DNA of 64,000 bases from Euonymus europaeus (GCA_963580455.1 OY756961.1:6181001-6245000); one strand, 5' to 3'; shown: positions 1-12,621, counted from the first letter of the stretch. The notes: generated by a model not told the origin, from the letters alone. Numbers and translations: made by a program.

Positions 1-120
1 TTGGAAAATACCCCAGAGGGTTTCGAATGCTGGACGTGCACACATACGGAATGCCTAACAGAGATCACTAGCTGGGCTATCGGCCCGTGGTTGCCCAGTT
101 GTTGATACGATAATACCTAG
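1..120. repeat. Dispersed repeat, copy truncated by the window edge
   Basis: This stretch resembles the 3' half of the repeat at about 7308-7620. Both contain a GGAAAATAC block, then a TTCGAATGCT block, then a gaggctatTGCCC / gggctatCGGCCC-type block followed by GTGGTT, in the same order and orientation. Only the end of the copy lies in the window. The family is unknown to me. The TTCGAAT block resembles a pol III B box, so a SINE is possible but unproven. Confidence 0.35.
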
Positions 121-1640
121 TCCCTACATATATATGCATATAGTTCTGGTATTTTTCTGATCCAACTGTGCGTTCTTTTCCAATATTCACTTGCATCCAG
201 TCCTTTCATTTAAATAACTGATGTGCTCATATTCCATTTTAAGTTGCATAAAATCTGAGCAGAATCAAAAGGCACTTGTGGGCTTAACCAGCATATCTAT
301 GCTGCTCTGATTTGTCAGTCATCTCATGTTATTGGGTGAACAGAGACATGACCAAATTAATATGTTCCTCATAGTCTACGGGAGAATATTCAGATAGCAA
401 AATAGAAGTCATGGATTGCAGTATATATATGTGTGTATATAATCGTTGAAGTCATTTCTGGAAATAATTGCATTGTTTTTTCCCTTTTTTTTCCCCTTTA
501 ATTTTCATGAGAGCCATAGGTATTTATTTAAACTCTAAAATTTTGTACTATCGCTTATGCATAGTTCGAATGTCCTAAAAAGGATAAGTGGGATTGGAAT
601 GCCAACAAACGTCTATTATTACTCGGAGGGTGGATGTAGAGTGAATGATTTCAAAGCGGACTTCCCATTCGTTAGATAGATAAATCACCAAGATTTTGCG
701 ATCAATGGTCGAACTTATTCAAATTCCAAGATTTTAGATCGAATCTTACTCGCATATGGTTTGTTCCATTTTTATGCAAAATAGAAAGTAATATCGAAAA
801 TGTATTTAGTTGTCCATTTTAGAAAACACGAGAGACGGAAAAATCACTCAAAAATAACTCTGAAAATGAAAAGGAAACTACACAACTTTTCTCGAGACCT
901 AGCCTAGGGCCTTTGCCCTTTGGACCTAGTAAATGAATAAAAAGCATTGGGGATAGATTATTATAATTACTTTAGGTGTAATTATCCTCCGGATCCTTCC
1001 AAATTAAGGTTTTTCTTAGTATTTTTTTATACTATTGAGTATTTTAATTATTTTAATATTATCATATAGTTGATTTTGATAAAAAATTATACACCCGAAA
1101 AACCTATATCCTAACCCCTAAATTTCAAATTTTAAACCCCAAATTCTAAATTCCAAATCCTAACCTAAATTCTAAACATTAAATTAAATTCAGACCCCTA
1201 AATTATAATAACAAAAAAAAGTAAGAAAAAAAAAACTTGATTTAGTAGATTTAGGGGCAATTGCAACCCCTAATTATAGCCCGACCCATCTCAAGGCTTT
1301 GTACACTGTAGCCGTGTAGTGCCATGCTGCTTGCAAGTCCCCAACCCCCAACGCACGATCATGAGTCCATGAGGAATTGAGGATGAGCCGATGAGGTCAT
1401 GATTTCAAATACCCCAACTAAACTAGATAGACTGGGCTTTCTCGGCCCAACTTTTCACAAACACTCAATTATTCATCCAGTCATGGAGGCCCAAATTATC
1501 TTGGGCTTAATCAAGAAAAAAAAGAAGAATCGAAACATTTGAGCCCAACAAATGTTGGAGGAATTTTGGACTCTATTGAACAAGACTTTCACGAAGAGGA
1601 TTCGGAGGGTTTTGTCTCATCAGAGTTCAGAGACGACGCG
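121..1640. other. No gene seen; AT-rich spacer
   Basis: I see no credible coding frame here. At 1105-1215 lies a degenerate tract built from CCTAAA, AAATTCTAAA and AACCCCAAA blocks. It resembles a decayed interstitial telomere-like array, or the end of a plant transposon. The rest is AT-rich unique-looking sequence. Confidence 0.4.
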
Positions 1641-1646
1641 GAGCAA

Positions 1647-2696
1647 TGGCGGATTCTCACACAAAAATTCGATGCCTTAATTGTACAGGATCTCCCTCCA
1701 ATGATGAGGAACCAATGTACAACTTATATACGTACATACGTTTCTGTCTCTCTTTCTATATTGGTTTACCGATTCAAAACTGAAACTTGTTTTTCTTGTA
1801 CTTTTGGATCAATTCTGTTTGGAACCTTTGGATATAATTTTTCTAGACTAGTAAATTGACTTCATTTTATCTCGATCATCTCCATTAATTGGGATTGCTT
1901 TGCAATAACGATCAATGTTTTTAATGACTTAGAATTTGTTTTATCTTAGAATTATATCACAAATTTTCTAGTAGGGCGAATGATAGGTTCTTTATAAACA
2001 AATGGGTGATTATATACGCAACCACATGCACAGGAAACTTGTTAATACAAACTCATGCGCAAGCAAACTGTTAAAAAATATGTAGTTTTGTGTCTTTTGT
2101 ACTGAACATGAACTATGTAGAGTTCTTGCATAGTTTGCGGAACCTATATTTGGTCATGGCAACTATGACTCATATTGGGTCATGTGTGTCCTTGATGATT
2201 GTTGTGATCCTCTTACTAATGTTTGCACTTTTAAGCCTTATTTAGCATTTTACAAATGGGTTTGGGAGTTCATAGTGAACCCCTCCTAATATTTGTTTGA
2301 CAAAAATTATGAGTAGAGTTCAGAGGGATTCATGAACCTCTCTCAATCCCTATGAATCTCTTCCGACGCTTAAAATTTGAACTTCTCATTTATAAAATGT
2401 CAAGCAAGACATTATTTGGGTCCGCTGACAATAGTTTCTCAAAAGAAACAATTTCAAACACCCCTCACTTAGTCCATTTCACAAGCAGGACCAGCCTGCT
2501 CGTGGTATCTGGCTAGAGGCAGTGGGTTTGCCATGGCATATTCCCTTTTCCTTTGCCACTCCTTTTTGTGAAAGTTTTATCTGGGGGCTTATATTTTGTC
2601 TTCCTGTAATGTTTTCAGATTGGCTCTGCTGCTGGTGATGCAGCAAGTGCATTCTATGGGTTCAACCATGGTCTAATGATGCACAAATACACAAGT
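1647..2696 (+). other. Exon-like pieces of an unrecognised small gene
   Basis: An ATG at 1647 opens a frame beginning MADSHTKIRCLNCTGSPSND, and it follows a GC-rich stretch. About 900 bases downstream, after TTTTCAG at about 2619, a second open segment encodes IGSAAGDAASAFYGFNH and reaches a stop at about 2695. Both look more like coding sequence than their surroundings. I cannot connect them with a clean donor site, and I do not recognise the protein. The intervening DNA holds a MITE at 2234-2411. This could be a short real gene with a MITE in its intron, or a relic. Confidence 0.25.
2234..2411. mobile_element. Tourist-like MITE (copy 1)
   Basis: The element is about 178 bp and flanked on both sides by TTA (2231-2233 and 2412-2414), the target duplication typical of PIF/Harbinger MITEs. 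Its right end reads GTCAAGCAAGACA, and the reverse complement matches the ends of the element at 36133-36460. The inner part shares the GGTTTGGGAG / CTCTCAATCCC type arms with that copy. The left end is more diverged. Confidence 0.7.
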
Positions 2697-3924
2697 TAAT
2701 GACATAAAGAGGTTTCAAATTCCCCTTAGAATGTAACATAAAAGGAATGCCTTCGTAGTGATATACACAAATCGTTAGGGGTATTAAAGTAAAATCATTG
2801 CGAGAGAACCCGAGGGTTTCTCGTTTCTATAAAGATGAATGTGCAGCCCTTGCTAGGGTTTAACTACTTGATCTTATCTGAGCAGGGGGGCACTCTGTTC
2901 AATTTTTCTCTCTGGAGCCACCCTTCTCTCTAAGTAGGGACTGCCGGCGGCTCCGCCTGAGAGTGGGAAGGAGAAAAGAGTGGTCTTGGCCCTATTAGAG
3001 GTTTTCTCCTGCGATGAAGACTGCCTGCGGTCAGAGCCCTCATTTGATTGAAGGCTGTGATGGTCTTGCGGGCTAAAACCAACCCAAAATATCTCTGATT
3101 GCTACAAGTCTTGTATGTTATGCTTGTTTGTCATTAGGTTTACATATATGGGTTTGTTTGAAAAGTGATGGTTTTTGTCAGTTCTAATTGAGAAGTTTGT
3201 ACATTTTTGTCATTTGTCTCTTTTTATTACTGAAACGTTAGGCTGAGAACAATTTATGCCCATGCCTTGGTTGATAGCCCTTTGCTTAATTTATGAGGCA
3301 CATTTCTGTATAAGTTTCTTTGTGTTCGTTCAATGTTTCTGTGACGGATTTTGTTATTGGACTGCGGACCGCACATACATCTGTTTTGTTTCTGCCTCGC
3401 CATATCAGCTCACCTCGTTTTACCAACTCTTCTACTTGAACCAGTAGGAATGCATGTATGATGATAAATGGTTTTGTTATCAATGATGTTTTCTTCTATT
3501 CAGTCTTCTTTACTAGGTCCATTTTGCCCATAGCACTGTGTCATATAAAGACATGAATACACAAGATGGTGAAGTGTCAAGTTGTTTGTGAGGCCCAGTC
3601 ATTTATGTTTTGTGACTTTCATCTATCCATGTATGCATATGTCATAAAGATCTTAACATTTCAAAAGTCTCAGTCATTCTTGTGGATGTTCTTGTAGCCT
3701 GTAGGAGGTTTTTAGATGGGGAAACAGTTTATTGAAAGGACACATTTGCTGTAAAATGGCTTATTGAATAATTTGATGGTAATTTTAGTTGTTTCGAATG
3801 CAAAGTGTAGCAAATTCCTCAGTTATTTTTTTTCCTGACTTCTTTGGATGATTTTCTTTCTGTGTTTGAATGTCTGATTAGAGTTTGTTCTTGCATTATA
3901 CATCTTATTTTTCATTCACGTTCA
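2697..3924. other. No gene seen
   Basis: This stretch holds a GC-richer segment at 2880-3080 without a sustained reading frame, then AT-rich sequence. I found no recognisable domain, RNA gene or transposon end. Confidence 0.4.
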
Positions 3925-4640
3925 GGATCAACCTTCGATGCTATTTGGTTGGCGTGCACCAGTAAGCTGAATATTGTTCAAGTTGTGAATTTTGTCTCTT
4001 GAGTGGAATGTATTGCAACTATGTTTATCTTTATGCCTTTTCCTTTTTTGCTGCAGAGGTGGCAAGCTGCCATAGTGATTGCAATTTGGATCTCCATCCT
4101 CACTTTCTGAGTTGCACCATTGGAAATCAACTGGATGTTGGCTTGACAACAGTAGTGAGAACAAGTTCCACAAAGCTCTCACTGAACTCCAGATGTTGGA
4201 GACTTTGCCAGATCCTAGTGCTAGAAGAGAGGGTTTCAAGTGGAGCAGTGCCAGCACTTATGATTTCGGATTTGATGGAGTGGAGATGGATGTAGAGAGC
4301 CTGAGGTCCCCTTATTGGCCCTGTGGCAGATAAAAAATGTGTTTGCTAAACAATTCCCTTGCATAAGACTCTCACAATGATCGGTGTTTGTGGGAAAATT
4401 TGTGGCAGAAGTCCCCTTCATGCTCACCTCGAATACTGCGAGGTGATATGCCAAAAGCTGGACTGCTACCTGCTAGCCATGTATTTCTTGCAGAATGTTT
4501 GGAGCAGGTAAACCCAAAACGGTCTCCGCAGCCCACCTTGCCTGAAAACTATTGGACCTATGGAAGAATTGCACTGTTTCACAGCCTATGCAGATGACCC
4601 TGATGTCTGTCGGATGAACAGAGGAGTTGTGATATCCAAG
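3925..4640 (+). other. Exon-like segments, possibly a decayed gene
   Basis: A segment ending GWRAP is followed by a good donor (gtaagc at about 3962). An acceptor TTTGCTGCAG at about 4056 leads into RWQAAIVIAIWISILTF and a stop. That reading would give a short protein with a hydrophobic C-terminal helix. A second frame beginning in the same exon (4079-4333) reads SELHHWKSTGCWLDNSSENK and continues with LPDPSARREGFKWSSASTY, which also looks protein-like. The overlap of two plausible frames suggests frameshift decay. I do not recognise either product. Confidence 0.25.
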
Positions 4641-6960
4641 GCCTAGGAAGGTCACAGAAAGGATGAGGCTGGAAATCATGTCAAAGACTATTATAGCAAA
4701 ACTGCCCTCGGCAATTGCACGGGGGAATGGCAGTAGTACATTAAAGAATCACATAAACAGTTATTTTTGGTACAAATAGAAAACAAATAAAGATGTTCGT
4801 AGTACACAGGTGCCGTACAGGGTGTGGGCCATCGTCATCTTCAAGCAGGGAAATTGTTCAACACTGAGTATCTGTCTTCTGCATGTAATTCGCTTGTAAG
4901 AAAATGTCAAGACTTGGATGATTGATATTTTTCTATTGAATTTTCTTGGGCTCAATTTTTGAAGTTACTGTAAAGAGCCTCTGTATGTTACTTGTTCACT
5001 GTATAATGCGATACCACGACTTAACCAGATTTCCTTGGCCATTAATGTTGTTTGTGGCTTGAGAAGAATTATTTTAGAGTTCAAATGGTCGATTGTCTAT
5101 ATGGTTTGCATTTGGACATTTGGTCACTTTTGTCTTTCTGCTGGTCAGCAATATCTTCATCTGGTCCTAGTTTTAGTTCCTTGACCATTGTTCAGTAGTG
5201 TCGCCAATATTCATGCAGTAGAAATAGGTGTATGAATGGGCAGCCATTTCATTTCAATTCTGTCTCAGATGGACAAATATGACAATGATTTCCTACTTTA
5301 GCAGCTGGAAACTGGGATCTTGTTTCGACTGGCGTAAGGTGGTTTCATCGTCATAGTCGCTGATGTTTTTTGTTAGTACAGAAATGCGGAGGAAGGAGCA
5401 GCTCTTGAATTAATGTCTCATTTTCTTGTCATCAGGGTATGCTTGTTGATAGTCAGCCTGGAATCTAGCTTTTAAGTCTAGACAGATAATGCCCATTCAT
5501 CTCAGCTTGTGCAATTATTAAGGTAACCCGTTCCACATTCTTAATTCTTTTTTGGTGAAGACGATAGGCTGCAATTGCATCGTCACCTGCAAACTTTTTG
5601 CTGTTGGCCTACTTAGTTTACTTTTTAACTTGCTAATGACAGAGACTTCAGTGGCCTTTCCACCATTTGGAATTCTGGTTTATACAATTCTGCTTGTAAA
5701 CCTACTTTCTAGCTTCATGAGGCTTAGAACTGTTTTTGGGATTGGCATCTCTGGAAGAATGTTGAAAAGCTGTGGGGCTAACTATATGTGCAAAACACAT
5801 CCGGATTAGGGTTTTAGGCTTTACTTTTCATCTTATTCTATGGCTTGATCTCTTTTGAAGAAAAGTGACCATGTGATTACATGTGCAGTTCAGGGACTAA
5901 CCCCAAACCCAGCTTTTGCTTTTGATATTTCATCAATGTTCGTTTGGACCTAATACCTTTTTTAGGATTTCCTTAGTGTGGTGGTTGGATTAGTTCTTTC
6001 TTTCGTATGTGCTCTGTGTTCAGAACTTGATGACAAGAAAGTGGTACGCAAAAAGCGATAGTAAATAGTATTTCAAAAGGTATACTTCTTATCCACGTGC
6101 CTGCATAAGAATATTCCTTCAGCAGTGAAGCAGTCCAGCCAATAGAAAAGTAAGAACATGGATCAGGTTGAATTAGGAAAAAAATGGTTTTCCTGATCAC
6201 CATTTCTGACCAATGTTAGTTTTGCAGATTATTCTGCTAACTTGAATACTATTTTTGTACTGGTTTTTGTGATCATCTACAGCATTGACTATCTCTATAG
6301 CATTTGCATTTAGACTTTCTTTAAAACTTGGCTGATAGCTCGGTATGTAAATTTCCATGGGTTAGTGGGAGTTTTTATGAAAATTTACTTGGAGATGAAA
6401 TTCTGAATGCTCATGATATTAGAGTAAATTAGCCAAGAATCTAAGAAACTCGATGGGAAAAATATGCTAGCAAATACAAAAGCATGCACGCCATTGACGG
6501 CTCCATGTGAGGCTATATGTGCCTGTATTCCGTGGAGGTTGATGAGTGCAATGCTTTATTATTTTATGTTCCACTTTCTATCATTTTTTGTTTTGTTTGT
6601 GAAGCTGTAAAGATTAAAAGTTCCTTTTGTTTTAATTGGAGATGAAGTGCCAAATAGTGAAAGGGTAATGAGAGATAAGTATATGAGCACTATTATTGTT
6701 CAACATTTCAGCTATGGATGTTATCTATTAAGATTTAAGACATCCGAATATATTTATCTTTCCCTGACAAAGTTTGAAGAAGCTATCTCTAGAGTTTGAA
6801 GGCTGAGCCCCACCCAATGAATTAGAAAACGAATATTTTGATGTTCTTTTGTTACGGGAGGATTAATATTGTGTTAGCATAATTATTATGATCAAATTTC
6901 TCTGATATAATTACATATATCTAATACTACTCTTAGGATCATAATGGTTTAGTTAACATG
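4641..6960. other. No gene seen
   Basis: AT-rich sequence with many short open frames but no domain-like protein, RNA gene or clear repeat structure. It could be intron or spacer of the unrecognised locus around it. Confidence 0.4.
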
Positions 6961-6965
6961 CCAGT

Positions 6966-7053
6966 GCAGCTGTGGCAGCAAGTGGATGTGCTTCCTACGA
7001 TATTGAATATTCATCTCAGTTTCAAGACCAGAATAGCACACCAGAAACCCAAG
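6966..7053 (+). other. Single exon-like segment, unassigned
   Basis: Behind an acceptor-like CCAGTGCAG at about 6968, an open frame reads AAVAASGCASYDIEYSSQFQ and then DQNSTPETQ, ending at a possible donor (gtattg). Its composition is protein-like and unlike the flanks, but it cannot be joined to other exons with confidence. It may belong to the same decayed locus as the segments at 1.6-4.6 kb. Confidence 0.2.
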
Positions 7054-7307
7054 TGGTATTGTTTTCTACTTTTACCTTTAGAGGGATGAGACTTCAACTT
7101 TGTATTTTACCTTGTACACTGCATTGTCAAGGCAGCATCTTCTCTTTCCATATAGGATTTACATATTCAAAATATTTAGTCGGCACAAACTTTTTACTTT
7201 TATCTTTTATCTTTCTTTCATATTCACAGGATGGATCCTTTTTAGTTTTTATTGATAATCTGTTTCCAAATAATTTAAATTTTTTCTATGGCATTATATG
7301 CTTTTTT

Positions 7308-7620
7308 TGGGGTGGCCGAGAACACCCCAACCCAGCGAACCGCTTTGTGATGGCCGGACCAGATCGAAGCAGGGGATGGCCACCCTGTGCGCACAGATGG
7401 CCAAACCTGGGCCAAAGCCCAATGCCCGAGTGAGGCTCTTAACCCCTCTCCGGAAGCAGGGCGTGCCATCGGCACTTGCCCCAAAGAACTCGGAAAACGC
7501 AAGGAAAATACTCCCCGCTGGTTCGAATGCTTGACCTCAAGCAGAATCAACATCAGCCTGAAGCTGTGTGATATAACCAACGAGGCTATTGCCCTGTGGT
7601 TTATGGCGTTATACACGGTA
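7308..7620 (+). repeat. GC-rich dispersed repeat (complete copy)
   Basis: This GC-rich block, about 310 bp, lies in AT-rich DNA. It begins near GGGGTGGCCGAGAACACCCC, a self-complementary start, and ends near a GAGGCTATTGCCC-type block. Its second half resembles bases 1-120 of the window. It contains a GGTTCGAATGC block like a pol III B box, and the TGGCCGAG near the start resembles a tRNA A box, so a SINE-like origin is conceivable. The open frames through it look fortuitous. Confidence 0.4.
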
Positions 7621-8138
7621 CAGAGCTACATCAACTTTACCCAGAAAAAGGATAAAACATTGCTAGATGGAAAAAGTTTCTTTTGCCTTTGTTTTTAGCT
7701 TCTTTTGTTCCATGTGACTATCTTGTGGTTCCTTTCTGACTCTATGGTTGTGACTTTCTGCTGCATTTCTTTCTGATTCTTGCTCTGTTATATTAGACTT
7801 CTTAAATAAAGATGATGTAGTTGAAAGTGCACAAGCACATGCATTCAGAGTATAATATTGCGACACATGATGTAAACTGAACATGAAAGATAATGTTATA
7901 AAATATATGAAAGATGAAAAAGGATTTAGCAGAGATAAGGATATTGTATTTGTGAATTAAAGTATGCTTTTAGGGGTAGGATTAAGCTTTCTTTAAACTT
8001 TCTTTTTACTACTTTTCCTTATAATGAAGGCAGCAGGGAAAAAAGAAGACGACCAGACACTGTTCTGTTGCAAATAACTTTATTTCACCCGTCAAATTTT
8101 CCTAGCAAGTAGCAAGGTCCAGTTCCCACACACACATC

Positions 8139-8146
8139 TATAAATA
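8139..8146 (+). promoter_or_regulatory. TATA box of the expansin gene
   Basis: TATAAATA lies 131 bases upstream of the expansin ATG at 8277. With a start site about 30 bases downstream, the 5' UTR would be roughly 100 bases. It is the best TATA match upstream of this gene. Confidence 0.5.
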
Positions 8147-8276
8147 CAATTCCATGTTCCTGCTTCCTTGTAATACATCATTACTTCTATTGGCTTTTGT
8201 TATGCAAGTTGGGTTATCATTGCTGAAATTGTGTCAAACCCATAATTTCTCTTATTTTCCTCTAGCTCTGCAGACC

Positions 8277-9233
8277 ATGGATTTTCTTGGATTATATCTT
8301 CTTGTCTTCCTAACCATGTCAAAGTCAATTGATGGCTACGGTGGATGGTCGAATGCCCACGCCACCTTCTACGGAGGTGGTGATGCTTCTGGTACAATGG
8401 GTAAGAACAAAAGCGATTAACAATGTCCATCACTATAACATTCTTTGCTGCACTTTTCTTATATCAAATCATATATGCTTTTTTATTTTACATTAACATA
8501 TATTCTCTTATATCTCAGGAGGTGCTTGTGGTTACGGGAATCTTTATAGTGAAGGTTATGGCACAAACACAGCTGCATTGAGCACTGCTTTATTCAACTA
8601 TGGGGAGACCTGTGGAGCATGCTTTGAAATCAAATGCGTAAACGATGCAAACTGGTGCCTCCAAGGATCCATAATTGTCACAGCAACTAACTTTTGCCCT
8701 CCAAACAATGCTCTTCCTAACAAAGCTGGTGGCTGGTGCAACCCTCCCCTGCAACATTTTGACCTTTCTCAGCCTATTTTCCAACACATAGCTCGCTTCA
8801 AAGCAGGAATAGTCCCTGTTCAATACAGAAGGTAAGGCACCAAGGGTTGCTTGTATGACACACATAAAGTTCTTACCCGTCATGAACATTCAATATATAA
8901 TTATGGGTGATCTTTTTTTGTGTTTTCAGGGTGGCTTGTAGGAGAGCTGGTGGAATCAGATTCACCATAAATGGACACTCATACTTCAACCTTGTCCTTA
9001 TAACCAATGTTGGAGGTTTTGGTGATGTTGTGGCAGTCTCCATCAAAGGCTCTAGGACTGGTTGGCAAGTTATGTCCAGAAATTGGGGCCAGAACTGGCA
9101 AAGCAACTCTTACCTGAATGGCCAAGCCCTCTCTTTTAAGGTCACAACAAGCGATGGCCGATCTGTCATCAGCGACAATGTTGTTCCTCCCAACTGGGTT
9201 TTTGGCAAAACCTTCACTGGTGGACAATTTTGA
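8277..9233 (+). CDS. EXPA: Alpha-expansin
   Basis: Encodes a secreted cell-wall-loosening protein that acts non-enzymatically at cellulose-xyloglucan contacts. Three exons, 8277-8400, 8519-8831 and 8930-9233, join in frame to 246 residues, the usual size. Residues 1 to about 20 ([20 protein letters not shown]) form a signal peptide. The double-psi-barrel domain follows, with [20 protein letters not shown], the cysteines of [11 protein letters not shown], the alpha-expansin hallmark [13 protein letters not shown] with the conserved HFD, and YRRVACRR. The C-terminal CBM63 domain keeps its tryptophans ([15 protein letters not shown]) and ends [13 protein letters not shown]. The first intron falls before GGACGYGNL, a position I recall as conserved in EXPA genes. 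The ATG at 8277 was chosen because the upstream in-frame ATG at 8154 would add 41 residues in front of the signal peptide and lies too close to the TATA box at 8139. The gene looks intact. Confidence 0.95.
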
Positions 9234-9469
9234 AGCTAGTCTGGAATATTTTACTAATCACAACTGTTTCAATTTTTAACTGAACAGTCCTGATATTGTA
9301 GTAGCAGAGTGACAATGGAGTCGCTAGTCAACCACAAAACGGGTCCTTTTTAAATATGACCCAATGTGCTTATGCTTTTGATGATCAAACTTATTTAATT
9401 GAGATCATTCTTATTATTAATTTTGCTATGTGAATACTACTTTTAATTTGATTAATAGCAAACATGCGA

Positions 9470-9752
9470 TGGATCCCAGGTAACTTGGTTGATGAGTTGG
9501 ATCGTATGTAATTTCAAACTTTGAGTTCGAGCTTCACCCTCTTCCTCTATTTGTCTTTCTTTTTTTTTTAAAAAAAAAAAGCATGCAAAAGTAATCTCTT
9601 TTTGCCTTTTTCTTTTTTAAAAAAAATCATGCAAAAGTAATTTAATGGATCCGAAGAAGTTTAGTTGGCAAGTTGAGTCGTATGTAATTTGAAACTTTGA
9701 GTTCGAGCTCCACTCCTTCCTCTTTTTTTTATTATAAAAAAACAGCATGCAA
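9470..9752 (+). repeat. Two diverged SINE-like repeats in tandem
   Basis: Two copies, about 9470-9590 and 9643-9752, share ATGGATCC, then a GTTG..AGTTG block, TCGTATGTAATTT, AAACTTTGAGTTCGAGCT, a pyrimidine run and GCATGCAAAA. The GAGTTCGAGCT block matches a pol III B box, and an A-box-like stretch lies about 45 bases before it. Both copies end in A/T-rich tails. A tRNA-derived SINE family is the likeliest reading. Confidence 0.4.
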
Positions 9753-9759
9753 AAATCAT

Positions 9760-11377
9760 TGAACGAGTAATCCATAGGCACGGCATGCTTTTCCTTGCTA
9801 GTTTAAATCCTATTGAAAATACTCTTATATTTATTTATAACACCTTGATCCAATGAACAAAACATTACAGTGCACATCTTCCAGGCCTTGTACACTGCAA
9901 AGTTGTCTGGAATGTTTAATTTCAGACAATCTAATGTCTCTATGTAATTTATATATCGGAGAATTCTGTGTTTATTCTTTGCATTCTCTTATCGTCAAAT
10001 TTAATTTATAATTGAAGATTTAAAGTTAATCTTAGGTCTTGCGCAGAGAGAATTATACAAGCTGAGTATGTTTTTGTTCAAAATTATTCACCAAGCACAC
10101 TTCACTTAAGTTAATTTGATGTTTAAGTTTTTGTCTAAGAATTAGTTTTTCCGGATATAACATGTATTTATTTGAGACTTAAAAAATAAAAAATTGGTAA
10201 AAAATTCATACGTAAATATGCAATTATAAGAACCGATGAACACGGTTACAAACCAAGGATCGAGACAAGGTTACAACTCTTGCTTTAAAACGATTAATTG
10301 CCTATCTATAAACGCGTTTCAACACATATATAAAATTAGGGAACAAGTATCATAAAGGCCATTGTGCTCTCAATTTTGGATCATCTTAAATTCTTTATTT
10401 CGAAGAAGCCTTTATACTTTCAACAATGAGTCACATTGGTTTTTACGTTCATTATTTCCCGTTCAAAAATAGTGACATGGTCGTTAAAATAACATTATAA
10501 TTTTATGATTGCTGACGTAAATGTGGCATGGACCAATAAAATAACTAAACATGACATTATTTATAAACAAATTAAATAGAAAGAAAAATATAATAGAAAG
10601 AAAATAAGGAAGAAAAGTAAGGAAAAGTGACGGGCTGAAATCCATCCACATCTCTGGCAACCTCACTCCAAGGGTGGATTCATCTGCACGCACAGCGCAA
10701 CATAAAATCCCAAACATATTTTTAAGGCCCAAAGCTATTGCATGATTAAACACCACACAACAAAAAAGATATTAAGTTTTGTCAACTGAAGATTGTCTCC
10801 AACACACCTGGGTACAAAAGATTGGAGGATTAACTACACTTTTTCATCATCGAAGAATTTGTCGTTTTTTATTTTGATCACTGGGTTCAAACGTCATAGA
10901 TCAATATTACAAAATTTTAATTTGTTTCGGATTGATCACTTCGAGTTATGATACTGTAATAATAAGATTATCAATTTGTAAAGATGTAGTTATCCCATAG
11001 ACCGGACCTTTCCTTGTTTATTTAATTATTTATTATTAATGCCAAATCTGTCAAAGAAAGTGACATCAATATCCCCACCAGGCCACTGACCATACTTGCA
11101 AACTAAGTTAAGCCACGTTGATACATCACAAAATCACACAAAACCTTCCACTTCGAGTCCACCAAAAGCCAGCCGGCCAATGCTTTCAAAGGTCCTTTCA
11201 TGGGTCCAAGCTATGGGCATCAAATATCGGACATGACCCACGAATGAAAAGATAAAGAACGGAAGGATCTTTGTGCAGACAGTGGACCAGCAGCCAACGG
11301 CTTTAACTGTTTACAATAATCAAACCCATGGAAAAATATATATATGCTTCATGCAATTCAAACGGGCTTTTCACACT
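9760..11377. other. No gene seen
   Basis: Long AT-rich spacer downstream of the expansin gene. I see no coding frame with a domain, no tRNA-like fold and no clear transposon ends. Confidence 0.4.
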
Positions 11378-12098
11378 AGGTTGTGCTTGGATTGAGAGGA
11401 GGGAAGGGGTTAAATGGAGGGTGTAAAGTGAGGGGGAGATTTTGCCCTCATTTGGATTGAAGGACAAGGGTTGGGGGAGGATTAGTGAAGAGTGTTTTCT
11501 CCTCTCTCGACTCCAAAACACGAAATTTTTTAACCCCTTCTCAAACTCCTCAATCAAAACAAGATTGTACAATTTTTTCCTTCATTAACACCCCTCAATT
11601 CAAACTCCTCACGTAAATCTCTCTCACCTGACTTTCTCTCATTTAAACTCTTACAGCCTCAATTCAAGCATAGCGTAAGTGCTAAGAGAGTTAAATGAGA
11701 GAGAGTTAAGTGAGAGAGAGTTAAGTGAAGGGAACAAATAACTTGCTTGGATTGAGGGTGCGATTTAGTAGATAATGATAAAGGGTTAGAGAGGGAAAAA
11801 AATATGCGATTTAGTAGACAATGATGAAGGGTTAGAGAGGGAAAAAATACATATTTTTTTTAAAAGATCCGAATACCCTATAGAAACTGTAACATTTTAC
11901 GGATATTTAATAATTTTAACATTTTTAATACTATCATCAATCAAAATTTCAAATTCAAGCAAAATATAATAAATACACCTCACTCAACTCCCCTTAATTT
12001 AAGCAAAATTACGTGTGAAATTTTCCCTTTCCCTCATTTAACTTTCCTCCTTAATTTTTTTTTTATTCTTTTCTTCCTCTCAATCTAAGCAGAGCATG
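11378..12098. mobile_element. Two adjacent MITEs of one family
   Basis: Three related end sequences are visible. TGCTTGGATTGAGAGGA at about 11384 faces CTCAATTCAAGCATAG at about 11656. TGCTTGGATTGAGGG at about 11744 faces CCTCTCAATCTAAGCAGAGC at about 12076. That gives two elements of about 300 and 355 bp with matching inverted ends. The second contains an internal duplication of about 46 bp (GCGATTTAGTAGA.AATGAT block at about 11760 and 11806). Target duplications are not clear. They could be Tourist-like, but the superfamily is inferred only from end composition. Confidence 0.5.
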
Positions 12099-12621
12099 AA
12101 AGAAAAAGATATTATAAGAGTGCTCAATGGACTGAAAGAATTTGAAAGAGCAAGAATTAAAGAGTTCCGTCGCTAAGTGCCAACAGAACCAAAATCTTCT
12201 GATTGAATCAAGAGGAATGCAAGAAGCCAAGAAGACTAGTCATATTGTATTATTGACATAACACAATGATCCAGACTCCTGCCGAAACCATCAAAGTTTA
12301 GACATAAATATGATCTTCGTTAATGGATAGAAAAACCAGATTTTTACAACAAAGGGGGCTTCCTTCCCATATGAAAGAGCAAAAACCCAAAAACAGCAGT
12401 GAGAGCTATGTATCTGCTCTTCAAACAACTTCAGCTATCAGGCCAGGATCCAAAAAACTAAATCCTACAGCCCGTAATACTATGGGATCACACATACAGT
12501 ATTGACTCAAAAGACTTGCAAGCCTGATCATCTCTAAAACCAACATTACATTGAAGATTATAGCATATTCCTGTACAAGAGAGGGGGTGGGGTGGGGTGG
12601 GGGGGGGGGGGGAGATGATGG
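12099..12621. other. Probable 3' UTR and downstream region of the thioredoxin gene
   Basis: No separate gene is visible. The segment next to the minus-strand stop at 12622 probably includes its 3' UTR. At 12577-12613 lies a tract of GGGGT repeats running into about 13 consecutive G, directly against the stop codon of the thioredoxin gene. Confidence 0.35.

Noticed and set aside
7275..7616. Open frames across the GC-rich repeat at 7.3-7.6 kb
   Set aside because: They run on both strands through a dispersed repeat and stop at its edges, so they are composition artefacts.
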